Shown one piece after another: positions 44,954-53,092 of a DNA stretch of 64,000 nt. The translations under genes were made by a program, and so were the position numbers. Numbering within the stretch: the stretch's first letter is position 1; each line of letters begins with the position of its first letter. The stretch covers positions 1,240,001 to 1,304,000 of the forward strand of contig OZ242367.1 of assembly GCA_965209015.1 (NCBI GenBank). The letters run 5' to 3'. The stretch is from Bin80 sp965209015 (lineage in GTDB: Bacteria; Bacteroidota; Rhodothermia; Rhodothermales; Bin80). A model generated the notes under the pieces. That model was not told the DNA's origin and did not search any database. It worked only from the letters and a program-made list of their open reading frames with translations.

Positions 44954-46090
44954 CTAACATTGATTCAGAGACTGTTCAAAGTCATGAATCAAATCCATCC
45001 GATCTTCTATCCCAACAGAAATACGAAGAAGGTCATCACGAATGCCTGCCTTCTTTCGCTCATCAGCAGAGAGCCCAATATGTGAACTAATTGCTGGGCG
45101 GGTCATGAGCGACTCAATTCCACCCAAACTTGGCGCATAAACTGGGATCTCGAGGTGCTCAATCAAGTTCTCGGTAGCCTCGAGGCCTCCTTTCAGTTCT
45201 AGACTCAACATTCCACTATAGCCTTTGAAGAGTTGGGTAGCCCGTTGATGTTGTGGATGGGATGTAAGTCCGGGATAATAAACATGTGCGACTGCATGGT
45301 GAGCATCAAGAAATTTAGCCAGAGCAAGTCCATTGGCATTATGCTGCCGCATCCGCAAAGCGAGTGTTTGAATTCCACGGTGTAATAAAAAACAGGCGTG
45401 AGGATCCAGAGAACTTCCGAGAGAGGATAAATTCTTTCCTGCCTTACGGACCCAGTCTCCGTTCCCTATGATCACGCCAGCTAAGAGATCAGAATGTCCA
45501 TTCAGATATTTACTGGCGCTGTGCAATGAAAGATCAAATCCAGCATTTGCGGCCCGATAGTTGAATGGGGTAGCAAATGTATTATCAATCAATGATACCA
45601 ACTGATTCGCTTGGGCAAATTCGACAATCCCCTCAAGATCAGCTACTTGGAGCAGTGGGTTCGCGATAGATTCAACATAGATCGCACGTGTATTCGCCTG
45701 TAAGAGAGAATCCCAAGAGTTCGGGGCATCTGCCTCAATGAAAGAGATACTGATTCCAAGCTCAGCCAGCAAGGTATGAATGAATTTATGAGTTCCTCCA
45801 TAGAGACTATTTTGGATGAGGAGGTGCTCACCCGGTTTCAGTACGGATAGGATGGCTGCACTAATTGCACCCATTCCGCTGGAAGTTACCAGAGCCTCAT
45901 CTGCACCTTCCAAGATTGCAAGTTTCCGATTGAGGACGGTTTGGTTTGGAGTGTTATTGTAGCGGAGATATCTCATGGGTGCATCGTCATGCTCAAACAT
46001 GGTCGTTTGAAAAATTGGCATTCGGATGGATCCCTCAACTCGGTCACCTTCTCCTGCATGGATCAGTTGTGTATCAATGGAATGGGGCAT
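44954..46090 (-). CDS. Cys/Met metabolism PLP enzyme (cystathionine gamma-synthase / gamma-lyase type)
   Basis: A 378-residue transsulfuration-family enzyme. The N-terminus DTQLIHAGE, VTSSGMGAISAAIL, the phosphate-binding SLYGGT, the Asp motif SLIDNTFATP and the PLP lysine in HSASKYLNGHSD (Lys194) are the family marks. YAPSLGGIESLMTRPA near the C-terminus also fits. Assignment between gamma-synthase, gamma-lyase and O-acetylhomoserine sulfhydrylase needs a phylogeny. The gene is transcribed alone on the minus strand. I found no convincing SAM riboswitch in its leader. Confidence 0.9.
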   Translation of the reverse strand: MPHSIDTQLIHAGEGDRVEGSIRMPIFQTTMFEHDDAPMRYLRYNNTPNQTVLNRKLAILEGADEALVTSSGMGAISAAILSVLKPGEHLLIQNSLYGGTHKFIHTLLAELGISISFIEADAPNSWDSLLQANTRAIYVESIANPLLQVADLEGIVEFAQANQLVSLIDNTFATPFNYRAANAGFDLSLHSASKYLNGHSDLLAGVIIGNGDWVRKAGKNLSSLGSSLDPHACFLLHRGIQTLALRMRQHNANGLALAKFLDAHHAVAHVYYPGLTSHPQHQRATQLFKGYSGMLSLELKGGLEATENLIEHLEIPVYAPSLGGIESLMTRPAISSHIGLSADERKKAGIRDDLLRISVGIEDRMDLIHDFEQSLNQC

Positions 46091-46399
46091 AAGTCAGATT
46101 GGTTGGATGGGGCTTGTATTTTCGTTCATTTTACAGAGTCTCAAAGTTCAACTACCGAAGCGCGGTTATGTGGACTAACATATTCATCTGGCTTCTGGTG
46201 GAATGCTATGTTTCACATTCCTCAACATCGAATAAATGAAAGCTGATCAATGATACTATGGCTCCACCGGTAGACTTATCTCCTTAGGTGGCCCAGACCA
46301 TAAATGTAATCTTTGGATACATTTATCGGGGAGGCAAGACGGCGGGCAAAAGTTTCAGACGTAAATTATAGTGAAGGGGTATATATGAGGACTACAATG
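46091..46399. other. Gap upstream of the transsulfuration gene, with one strong inverted repeat
   Basis: No gene is visible between the transsulfuration gene and the ISL3 element. It should contain the minus-strand promoter for the former. The one notable structure is the inverted repeat at 46300-46326, listed separately. Confidence 0.5.
46300..46326. repeat. 9-bp perfect inverted repeat (ATAAATGTA / TACATTTAT)
   Basis: The two 9-bp arms surround a 9-nt spacer (ATCTTTGGA), giving either a hairpin or a two-half-site operator. It lies 210 bp upstream of the transsulfuration gene start and 74 bp outside the ISL3 element. It is not followed by a U-tract. Confidence 0.45.
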
Positions 46400-46407
46400 A
46401 GAATCTC
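46400..46407. repeat. Target-site duplication of the ISL3 element, left copy (AGAATCTC)
   Basis: An 8-bp direct repeat, identical to 47810-47817, immediately outside the left inverted end. ISL3-family elements characteristically duplicate 8 bp. Confidence 0.85.
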
Positions 46408-47809
46408 GGGTCTTCAGCTTTTTAGGTGGCTAAGGTGCCAAAATTGGGATGAACGTCTATGGGAAGAATTAGGTTCGGAATCAATTTTCATGTTAAATTT
46501 AGTCTGTTTTGCGGGTACACTTTAACCACAATCAATCTATCTACTCATGTCTCTGCGTATTCAAGGGCTTAGTCATTTAATTGGGATTGACACGAACTGG
46601 GAGGTCACGGAGGTCACCCAAGATCGCGAGTTGATGCGGGCCGAGATCCATGTTACCTATCCAAAGGATTTGGTCCTACGTTGTCCTGAGTGTGGGAAAG
46701 CCTGTCCAGAGTATGACCATCGTCGTCGGAAGTGGCGTCACACCCGGATCTGTGCTTATCAGACCGAAGTGGTTGCGAATGTTCCCCGTGTGAAGTGTTC
46801 GGAACATGGGATCAAGACGGTATCGGTGCCATGGGCAGAAGCACGAATGCAGTATACGTTCGGGTTTGAGGCGCGCGTAATTGACTGGTTAAAGGATACC
46901 AACAGTATCTCAACAGTAGCTACTCGGACAGGTGCGAGTTGGAGGATGATCTCCAACATCTTGGAGCGTGCGGTAAAACGTGGGCTTGTCCATAGAAAAG
47001 ATTGAACCTATCTGTGTAGATGAAATTTCCGTTAGAAAAGGACACAATTACTTTATGGTGGTGGGGAATCCGATGAAAGGGACTGTGCTGTATGTTTTTG
47101 ATGAGAATAAGAAAGGGAGTCTTGAAAGCTATTATGCTCAGTGTTCTTCTACGCAGTTGTCCGACCTGAAAAGCGTGAGTATGGACATGTGGCCTGCATA
47201 CATCCACGCCATGATTGACTGGGTTCCTGGACCATTCTCAAAGATCGCATTTGATCGCTTTCATGTCGCCAAAAAGATTGGAGACGCGGTGGATAAAGTT
47301 CGGAAACAGGAGAACCGAGAATTGCGGAAACGAGGGGTTCTGGACCTCACAGGAATCAAGTATGTCTGGCTAACGAATCTGATGAATATGTCGGACAAAC
47401 AAAAGATCCTGTTCAAAGAGTTAAAGAATAGTTCGCCGAAAACCGCTCGTGCATGGGCAATCAAAGACCTATCCCAGAAGCTCTGGACCTATAAAAGTCG
47501 AACGTGGGCACGCAAAGGTTGGAAGCGATGGATCAATTGGGCCAGGCGATGCAACCTTGCTCCCATGACTAAGGTGGCCGAAACCGTGGATCAACATCTA
47601 TGGGGGATCGTCAATGCTATCCTTCTTCGGGTCAGCAATGGGCCAGCGGAAAGTCTCAATAGTCGGATCAAAAACGTCAAAGTCCGTGCGAGAGGATACC
47701 GGAATAAGATACGGTTTGCCAATGCGATTTACTTCTATCTCGGGGGATTGGATTTGTATCCAGAGTAGGCTACCAAAAACACTCAACCCATTCTTAAAAC
47801 TGTAGACCC
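46408..47809 (+). mobile_element. ISL3-family insertion sequence, complete ends, broken transposase
   Basis: A 1402-bp element. Its left end GGGTCTTCAGCTTTT pairs with the inverse of the right end (47795-47809) at 13 of 15 positions. It is flanked by a perfect 8-bp target duplication AGAATCTC, the usual size for ISL3. It encodes a single transposase split by a +1 frameshift. The perfect duplication implies a fairly recent insertion. Removing it rejoins an AT-rich intergenic stretch with no clear gene, so the insertion did not obviously destroy a gene. Confidence 0.88.
46547..47768 (+). pseudogene. ISL3-family transposase, split by a +1 frameshift
   Basis: The first part (152 codons to the stop at 47003-47005) has the N-terminal zinc-finger region CPECGKACPEYDH and the helix-turn-helix stretch ending ERAVKRGLVHRK. 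The second part continues as KIEPICVDEISVRKG (first Asp). SMDMWPAY (second Asp) and NGPAESLNSRIKNVKVRARGYRN (catalytic Glu) follow and complete the DDE domain. The shift lies at about 46995-47005 (AGAAAAGATTGA), where removal of one base would fuse the frames into about 410 residues, the normal family length. ISL3 transposases are normally a single frame, so this copy is probably inactive unless the shift is a sequencing error. Confidence 0.85.
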
Positions 47810-47817
47810 AGAATCTC
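47810..47817. repeat. Target-site duplication of the ISL3 element, right copy (AGAATCTC)
   Basis: Identical to 46400-46407, and immediately outside the right inverted end of the element. Confidence 0.85.
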
Positions 47818-48033
47818 AAGCTTTGCAGTTGGACCAAATTTGCTCATCAGCTTCTGGAATTCATAAAGTTGAATGAACAGGATTCATGATATCCTATGCA
47901 AATGATAGTCACAAAGATTCCCTTTAACGAGGGACTACATCACAGGGAAAGTAGCACCACGGCATGATCAAATTGTAGGAAAATTTGCAAAATTTGACAC
48001 TATTGCCTTTATTAGGGTTAAGTCCTATTCAAC

Positions 48034-48129
48034 ATGAACCGCAAACAACGAAAGAACATTATCATCGCACTCACAATACTTGCGAGTGTGGTAGCTGCTC
48101 TAACCCTCCTGATTCAGCTCAGTAGCTGA
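48034..48129 (+). CDS. Possible 31-residue single-helix membrane peptide
   Basis: A short open frame reads MNRKQRKNIIIALTILASV followed by a hydrophobic run ending LIQLSS. A basic N-terminus is followed by one about 20-residue membrane helix, giving an N-in orientation. A promoter-like TTGACA lies about 40 bp upstream (AAATTTGACACTATTGCC) in an AT-rich stretch. The strongly non-random composition for so short a frame supports translation, but no homologue is known to me. It ends 10 bp before the convergent sigma factor gene. Confidence 0.45.
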   Translation: MNRKQRKNIIIALTILASVVAALTLLIQLSS

Positions 48130-48139
48130 TTCAACACAC

Positions 48140-48841
48140 TTATAGGGAGGATTTTAAGACAAACTCAGGAAACTGATCCTCATCCTCGTCATCATCTAAG
48201 AAGGGATAGATGCCTTTCAGAAGATCTTGAAGTTTAGTACGTCCACGATTGATCCGACTTTTAACTGTTCCCATGGGTAAGCCGGTGATGATCGCAATTT
48301 CCTCGTAGCTGAGCTGCTGGATATCACGTAGAATCACAACTTCGCGAAAATGGTCTGGCAGTGCGAGAAGTCCCATTTGGATATAGTGATCCTGAATCGA
48401 ACTTTCCGCATGTTTGTCGGGAGAGAATGTCTCATCGGGCAGGGGCATTTCGAATTCCTCTCCATCGCGGTTGAACGATTGAATAGAGTCCATGCGCCGC
48501 CTGCTACGCTTACGATACTCTGTTTTTGCCAAGTTTCCCGCAATCGTGTAGAGCCAAGTGGAGAACTTAGCAATCCGTTTGTAGGAATGTCGGTTGCGAT
48601 ACACACGTAGGAATGTTTCCTGAATGAGATCTTCACAGGCTTTTTTGTCACCGGTGAACCGGTAAAGGAAATTCACTAACGGCCCTGTCCAACGCTCCCA
48701 TAGGATATTATAAGCCTCTACCACACCTGCCTGGAAATGCTCCATCAGGTCTTCATCAGACATATCTTGCAGAGCGTCAAAGCGACTCAAGACAGTACGC
48801 CGTCTGGAATCCTTTCGAATGATGCGTGTAATTTGCTTCAC
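48140..48841 (-). CDS. ECF-type RNA polymerase sigma factor (copy 1)
   Basis: A 233-residue extracytoplasmic-function sigma factor. Region 2 is clear (CEDLIQETFLRVYRNR, FSTWLYTIAGNLAKTEYRK), and so is region 4 (LPDHFREVVILRDIQQLSYEEIA, GLPMGTVKSRINRGRTKLQ), with an acidic C-terminal tail (DDDEDED). The start is GTG; it aligns with the start of the paralogue at 49489-50202, which supports it and suggests limited translation. No anti-sigma gene is adjacent. The two copies share sequence along their whole length, including the unusual linker MPLPDETF...PDKHAESS. Confidence 0.93.
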   Translation of the reverse strand: MKQITRIIRKDSRRRTVLSRFDALQDMSDEDLMEHFQAGVVEAYNILWERWTGPLVNFLYRFTGDKKACEDLIQETFLRVYRNRHSYKRIAKFSTWLYTIAGNLAKTEYRKRSRRRMDSIQSFNRDGEEFEMPLPDETFSPDKHAESSIQDHYIQMGLLALPDHFREVVILRDIQQLSYEEIAIITGLPMGTVKSRINRGRTKLQDLLKGIYPFLDDDEDEDQFPEFVLKSSL

Positions 48842-49162
48842 AACAATAATGATCTAGTTTATTTTGTATACAGTCCAACCCACGACACTATACGTATCCG
48901 ATATACACTTGGTTACAGCAGCAGACATAACGAACGAGAACCACACAACATTGTGTAGTCTCAAGATGTCTCTTCTATTTTTCAGGAATCAGCGGGGGTA
49001 TTGAATATTAATTCAAAGGACACGAATTTGCCTTAAGATACGAAATAATTTACCTAACTGCACATTCTACCCCTTAAATACGGCTGCTGTGGAGGGAGGT
49101 GGGAGTGGTCACAATTGGGGAGATGCATGTTCTTGATGATCAGCATGATTTCTTAGGATTGA
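48842..49162. other. 321-bp intergenic region upstream of ECF sigma copy 1
   Basis: No gene is visible. The stretch is AT-rich and contains the palindrome at 49001-49016, listed separately. It should contain the promoter of the sigma factor gene and the 3' end of the DUF971 transcript. Confidence 0.5.
49001..49016. promoter_or_regulatory. 16-bp palindrome TTGAAT-N4-ATTCAA upstream of ECF sigma copy 1
   Basis: Perfect 6-bp arms around ATTA. It lies about 160 bp upstream of the GTG start of sigma copy 1 and could be an operator for a dimeric repressor. No direct evidence of function. Confidence 0.25.
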
Positions 49163-49492
49163 TCAATCACACGGACACATTGCTCGCAAGCGCGCCCAAG
49201 TGAATATGCCGCTATTGTGTCCATCATCCCAGTGCAGTCGCAACCCTACACTACCAGCCACTTCCGCCTTAACATTATCCCAACGCATCAAGGCGGGGAG
49301 GCGAAATATTTCGGGATCGGGAAGCTCATGCATCTTTTCGTGTCCTTGACACCCAGCACACGGACAGGCACGCCGCAAACCATCTAAGGGAAAGGTACAA
49401 TGATGCCCATCAGACCATTGGATTCTAAGAATCTGAGAATCTTTCTTAATCGTAACGCGCTGACAGAAGAGTTCAGCAGGAAGCTCATTCAT
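49163..49492 (-). CDS. DUF971-domain protein
   Basis: A 109-residue protein matching the small DUF971 (gamma-butyrobetaine hydroxylase-like N-terminal) domain. It shows LRIQWSDGHHCTFPLDGLRRACPCAGCQGH, with Cys residues that fit a metal site, and VGLRLHWDDGHNSGIFTWARLR. In other bacteria stand-alone members are linked to iron-sulfur cluster biology (ApbC/Mrp neighbourhoods). Its ATG overlaps the TGA of ECF sigma copy 2 (ATGA), so it is translationally coupled to that gene. Confidence 0.9.
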   Translation of the reverse strand: MNELPAELFCQRVTIKKDSQILRIQWSDGHHCTFPLDGLRRACPCAGCQGHEKMHELPDPEIFRLPALMRWDNVKAEVAGSVGLRLHWDDGHNSGIFTWARLRAMCPCD

Positions 49493-50202
49493 TTCAAAAC
49501 TCTGTATTGGCCGGGATTACTATGTACGCTCATAGAGATAGGATCAGATTCTTCATCAAATGGATAAATATCTTTCAATAAATGCTGGAGCTTATTACGT
49601 CCGCGATTAATCCTGCTTTTTACAGTACCCATAGGAAGTCCAGTGATCTCAGCGATCTCGCCATAGGCAAGTTGCTGAATATCTCGGAGAATAATTACCT
49701 CTCTGAAGCTAGATGATAATCCCTGAAGAGCATCCAAAATGTATTGCCCTTGTAGAGAACTCTCGGCATGTTTATCGGGGAGAAAGGTTTCATCTGGTAG
49801 AGGCATCTCATACTCTTCGCTATCTCTACTCACCGATTGGATAGAATACATATGCCTACGTTTCAGTTTGCGGTACTCACTCCGGGCGAGGTTGCCCGCA
49901 ATCGTGTAGAGCCAAGTGGAAAATTTTGCGATCCGTTGATAGGAATGCCGATTTCGGTGCACGCGTAGGAATGTTTCTTGGAGTAGGTCTTCGCAGCGTT
50001 TTTTATCTCCCATGAATCCGTACAAGTAATGCATCAAGCGATTGCTGTACCGATCCACCAAAATATTGTACGCCTCCACAGTGCCAGCCTGAAAAAGCTC
50101 CATAAGGTCTTCATCCACCATTTTATCCAGCGTATCAAAGCGGCTGAGAGCTGTCGCACGGCGGTGCTGGTTTCTACGTACTATGCGAGATATTTTTGGC
50201 AA
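49489..50202 (-). CDS. ECF-type RNA polymerase sigma factor (copy 2)
   Basis: A 237-residue paralogue of the sigma factor at 48140-48841, with matching region 2 (CEDLLQETFLRVHRNR, FSTWLYTIAGNLARSEYRK) and region 4 (FREVIILRDIQQLAYGEIA, GLPMGTVKSRINRGRNKLQ). The start is TTG, aligned with the GTG of copy 1; the N-termini (SRFDTLDK versus SRFDALQD) agree. The C-terminal tail differs and lacks the Asp run of copy 1. The two genes are separated only by the DUF971 gene and a 321-bp gap, suggesting tandem duplication followed by divergence. Confidence 0.92.
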   Translation of the reverse strand: MPKISRIVRRNQHRRATALSRFDTLDKMVDEDLMELFQAGTVEAYNILVDRYSNRLMHYLYGFMGDKKRCEDLLQETFLRVHRNRHSYQRIAKFSTWLYTIAGNLARSEYRKLKRRHMYSIQSVSRDSEEYEMPLPDETFLPDKHAESSLQGQYILDALQGLSSSFREVIILRDIQQLAYGEIAEITGLPMGTVKSRINRGRNKLQHLLKDIYPFDEESDPISMSVHSNPGQYRVLK

Positions 50203-50856
50203 AGTGTCACTTGATTAATCAAAAAAATCATTTTGGTGAGGGGTTACCAAGAGGTCTACCGACCAGCTACGAACCGGAAGGCTACTAAACTGCACATCAT
50301 TGCCATTGGCACCACACACTTGGAAAGATACCGAATTGCTACACAATTTAGGCAATCTGAAGTAGCACGAAAGTATAATATTCATATGATTATTGATTTT
50401 GCAGGAAAATCCACACATGGAAGTGGGCATGTTGGCAGATTCATTCGTTCGCTGACAGAGATCAGCATGTCGAAAGAGATTCATGTTTGACCATAAGAAA
50501 ATGAAGATATCAAATATTTTCTTGGACTGGTCCTTAGGAAAGATATCCCGATAAGACGATGCACAAGCATCTTCCAGGGTATTGACTCGGGGACAGGTCT
50601 CGGATTTGTAGAACAGTCTTACAAATCGTAGGAGATGGTTCAGAATTGTGGCGGTCGCACGATCGCTTGCCTGTATGACTTTCATGATTGATCTTTTTGC
50701 AATCTATCTTCTTTGGGCTTACATAATGTCTTATGGTTGCCTAAGCAGACAAATTCATTCCGAACCGATTTGCCATTGCACTGTACCAATATTAATAGAG
50801 TATTAGAAACATTCTGTTCTAAAATTTTCGCTTACGATCAAACGATTCTTTTTATC
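50203..50856. other. 654-bp gap, no confident gene
   Basis: Both strands contain open stretches (minus 50685-50215, 156 codons; plus 50233-50490, 85 codons). Neither has a recognisable motif or convincing protein-like composition; the minus frame is rich in Cys, Asn and Ser without order. The region probably holds the promoters for the sigma factor (minus) and the lipoprotein (plus). Confidence 0.4.
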
Positions 50857-52022
50857 ATGAGAATTTTATTTGTCAGCCTTTCCGTCTTGTGTTTTCTAAC
50901 TTTGAATGCTTGTGACAGCACAAGTAATGATCAGGCTTCAGAAATCACGATTGGTCTTGCAGCTCCCTTGACGGGTACGTTAGCTCGTACTGGACGGGAT
51001 ATGGGCGCTGCGGCAGAAATGGCTGTCTTTCTCACAAATGAAGAGATTCCCGAGGGCCTTCCATCTTTCCGACTCTTGATTGAAGATCTAAAAGTACCCC
51101 TGAGGGTACTGAGGAAGCGTTCCGCAGTCTTATCTCAAATGAAGTTGCATTTATCTTGGGGCCCTACACCTCCACGAATACAAATCATATTATTCCAATC
51201 ATTGATGAAGCTCGTGTCGTCACTATTGCTCCTGCCTCTGCCGCACAGGGGTTATCTGCCAAGTCTGATTGGCTATTCCGATCTTCGCTCACTGTGGATA
51301 TTCTAATGCCGGAAGGGGTAAGCACAGTCCACGAATACCTTGACTTCAAGAATGTGGGGATCCTGACCAATGCAGCCGATCGGTTTTCTCAAAGTGCTGA
51401 GGATGTACTTATTGAAGAGATTGGTAAACTTAGCGGCGTGTCCATCGGGGCGAAGCAGTCATTTGACCGACCAGGTGGTGATTCCTCATTTGATCTAACC
51501 CCCCAGATTACTGCACTCGCCAATGCAACTCCGCAGCTAGATGTACTTTTCTTTTTCGGACTTGCCCCTGACCGTCATAATTTTATTCTGAAAGCCCACG
51601 AATTGGGGGTTACGGATCTTCCATTCGTGATCACACTGCTGAGCACCTCTGATATTCGTCTGGCCCGCGAATCGGCACCATCTTCAACCGAAGGGATTCT
51701 TGTACTTCATGTGTGGATCGCAGGTAGTAGTCACCTTACGAGCCAGGCATACATAAGAGCACATCAGACACTTACTGATGAAATTCCGAATGATGTTCAT
51801 GCACGGATGTACGCTGCAACGAACCTTCTTTTGAGAGCAGTTCTTGAAGTTAACCCTGGAAACATTTCTAATGAAGCCGTTCGGGAAAGACTATCTCAAA
51901 TGCGTAATGTGGACACGATCTACGGTCCATTTTCTTTTGACGACAATGGGGATGCTGAATTCACCCCATTAGTTGGAATTGTGCGCGGGAGTACTATTGA
52001 ATCGTTGGAAACAAACAATTGA
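50857..52022 (+). pseudogene. Periplasmic amino-acid-type (LivJ-like) binding lipoprotein, frameshifted
   Basis: It starts with a lipoprotein signal (VLCFLTLNAC lipobox), followed by ITIGLAAPLTGTLARTGRDMGAAAEMAV, the opening of the branched-chain amino-acid/peripheral sensor binding-protein family. At about 51090 the frame must move by -1, in an A4 run (CTAAAAGTACC). One extra A would read through as EDLKSTPEGTEEAFRSLISNEV and continue to the stop at 52022. The restored product would be about 389 residues. The sequence around the A-run does not form a standard slippery heptamer, so a mutation or sequencing error is more likely than programmed shifting. No permease or ATPase genes are nearby. 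Confidence 0.8.
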
Positions 52023-52801
52023 CATGTTTCCTAGCCCGTGATCAAGATGTTGGCCGAATCAAGCAAGCTCCAATCCTCCGGTGAACTCAAAACAGCTACT
52101 ACGTCTTTTCAGAGAGGTTTAAGGGCTATTTTGAAGTAAATCTAAAGTAATGTAAAAAAATCCAGAAAAAAACTGCAAAACAGACACAAGTCACGGGAAA
52201 ATGAGGTGGGGCAAAAACCCAAGCCAGGACAAAATATCTTTCACCCCAGAGGAGATATGACAGACAATGTTTTAATCAGAGGATGTGGAAAGCAGACGGT
52301 ATATCCACGATTCTGATTAAAAGAGTTCTCAAGTCTGTTGAGTGATGTTTCTGGGACGGGTCTCGCTTCCAAAAGTACGGTGAATCACTGGTGCATCTAT
52401 GCCAGTTCCGATGACCTGATTGTCTCTCTCAAGACAGGAACAAATCTATCGGTAATCACATGCAATACAGTAACCACAGCAAAACATTCCAGCAGTCTTA
52501 GACACTCCGGCGTGGCCGTTAAGAAAAGTTCTTTGCTCATGGCAGCCAGTTGTGGTTTCATGCTTCACAGTGCCACTCCACCCCCAACGCGATTATCGTA
52601 TACGTGAATAAGCACGTAAGTATACCGAATCCAACTACCAACTACCCAAGTTAAATGGCTTTCTCCTTCACCACTAATGTCTTAAGTATTAGACTCTTCG
52701 TTAAGTGATTCGTCTTCAAATAATTTCACCTGATCCTTGAACCCGCCAAAGCTACTCAAGAAGCTCCACTATGATACTGATGTCATATAGTCCCATTTCT
52801 T
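52023..52801. other. 779-bp gap, no recognisable gene
   Basis: Both strands are interrupted by stops. An 89-codon plus-strand frame (52338-52607) has low-complexity Ser/Thr-rich composition and no motif. I see no repeats, RNA structure or insertion-sequence ends that I can defend. It may be decayed accessory DNA. Confidence 0.4.
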
Positions 52802-53092
52802 ATGGATGATCAAGTTTCCCGGTATCCGATGGATGGAATCATAGATCTACATACCTTTCATCCCCGTGACGCTGCTGATGTAACGCATGAGTATTTATTG
52901 GCATGTCAAAAGAAAGGGATCTATCGTGTGCGAATCATTCACGGTAAAGGCAAGGGTTCTCTTCGGGCAACCGTCCACGCTCTTTTGAAAAAATCTGCAA
53001 TCGTTGAGTCATGGAAACTTGCAGCTGACTCGAGTAGCTGGGGCGCCACGATCGCTATTCTCAAGCCGCAGATTGACTCAGGACACGTTTAA
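52802..53092 (+). CDS. Smr-domain protein
   Basis: A 96-residue protein consisting of a single Smr domain, the nuclease or nucleic-acid-binding module at the C-terminus of MutS2 proteins. It shows the DLHTFHP start, VRIIHGKGKGSLRATVHALL (HGxGxG motif) and the closing GATIAIL. Stand-alone Smr proteins are implicated in DNA recombination control or ribosome rescue. Its 3' end overlaps the convergent malate dehydrogenase gene by 32 bp. Confidence 0.88.
   Translation: MDDQVSRYPMDGIIDLHTFHPRDAADVTHEYLLACQKKGIYRVRIIHGKGKGSLRATVHALLKKSAIVESWKLAADSSSWGATIAILKPQIDSGHV

Noticed and set aside
46091..46399. SAM riboswitch in the leader of the transsulfuration gene
   Set aside because: A stretch reading CTTATCTCCTTAGGTGGCCC near 46276 recalls part of the SAM-I consensus. 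It is on the wrong strand for that gene, and the rest of the conserved core is absent.
46408..46525. Small protein (70 codons) starting before and running into the ISL3 element
   Set aside because: The frame crosses the left end of the element and its target duplication, so it is a chance junction product. With the element removed it would be 47 codons with no motif.
46990..47010. Programmed frameshift in the ISL3 transposase
   Set aside because: The required shift is +1, not the usual -1 of insertion sequences, and this family normally uses one frame.
50215..50685. 156-codon minus-strand frame after ECF sigma copy 2
   Set aside because: No motif, no ribosome-binding site, and Cys/Asn/Ser-rich disordered composition. 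It overlaps an open frame on the other strand, which is equally unconvincing.
51080..51100. Programmed -1 frameshift in the binding lipoprotein
   Set aside because: The shift site CTAAAAG does not form an X-XXY-YYZ slippery heptamer in the zero frame, and no downstream pseudoknot is evident. A plain indel is the simpler explanation.
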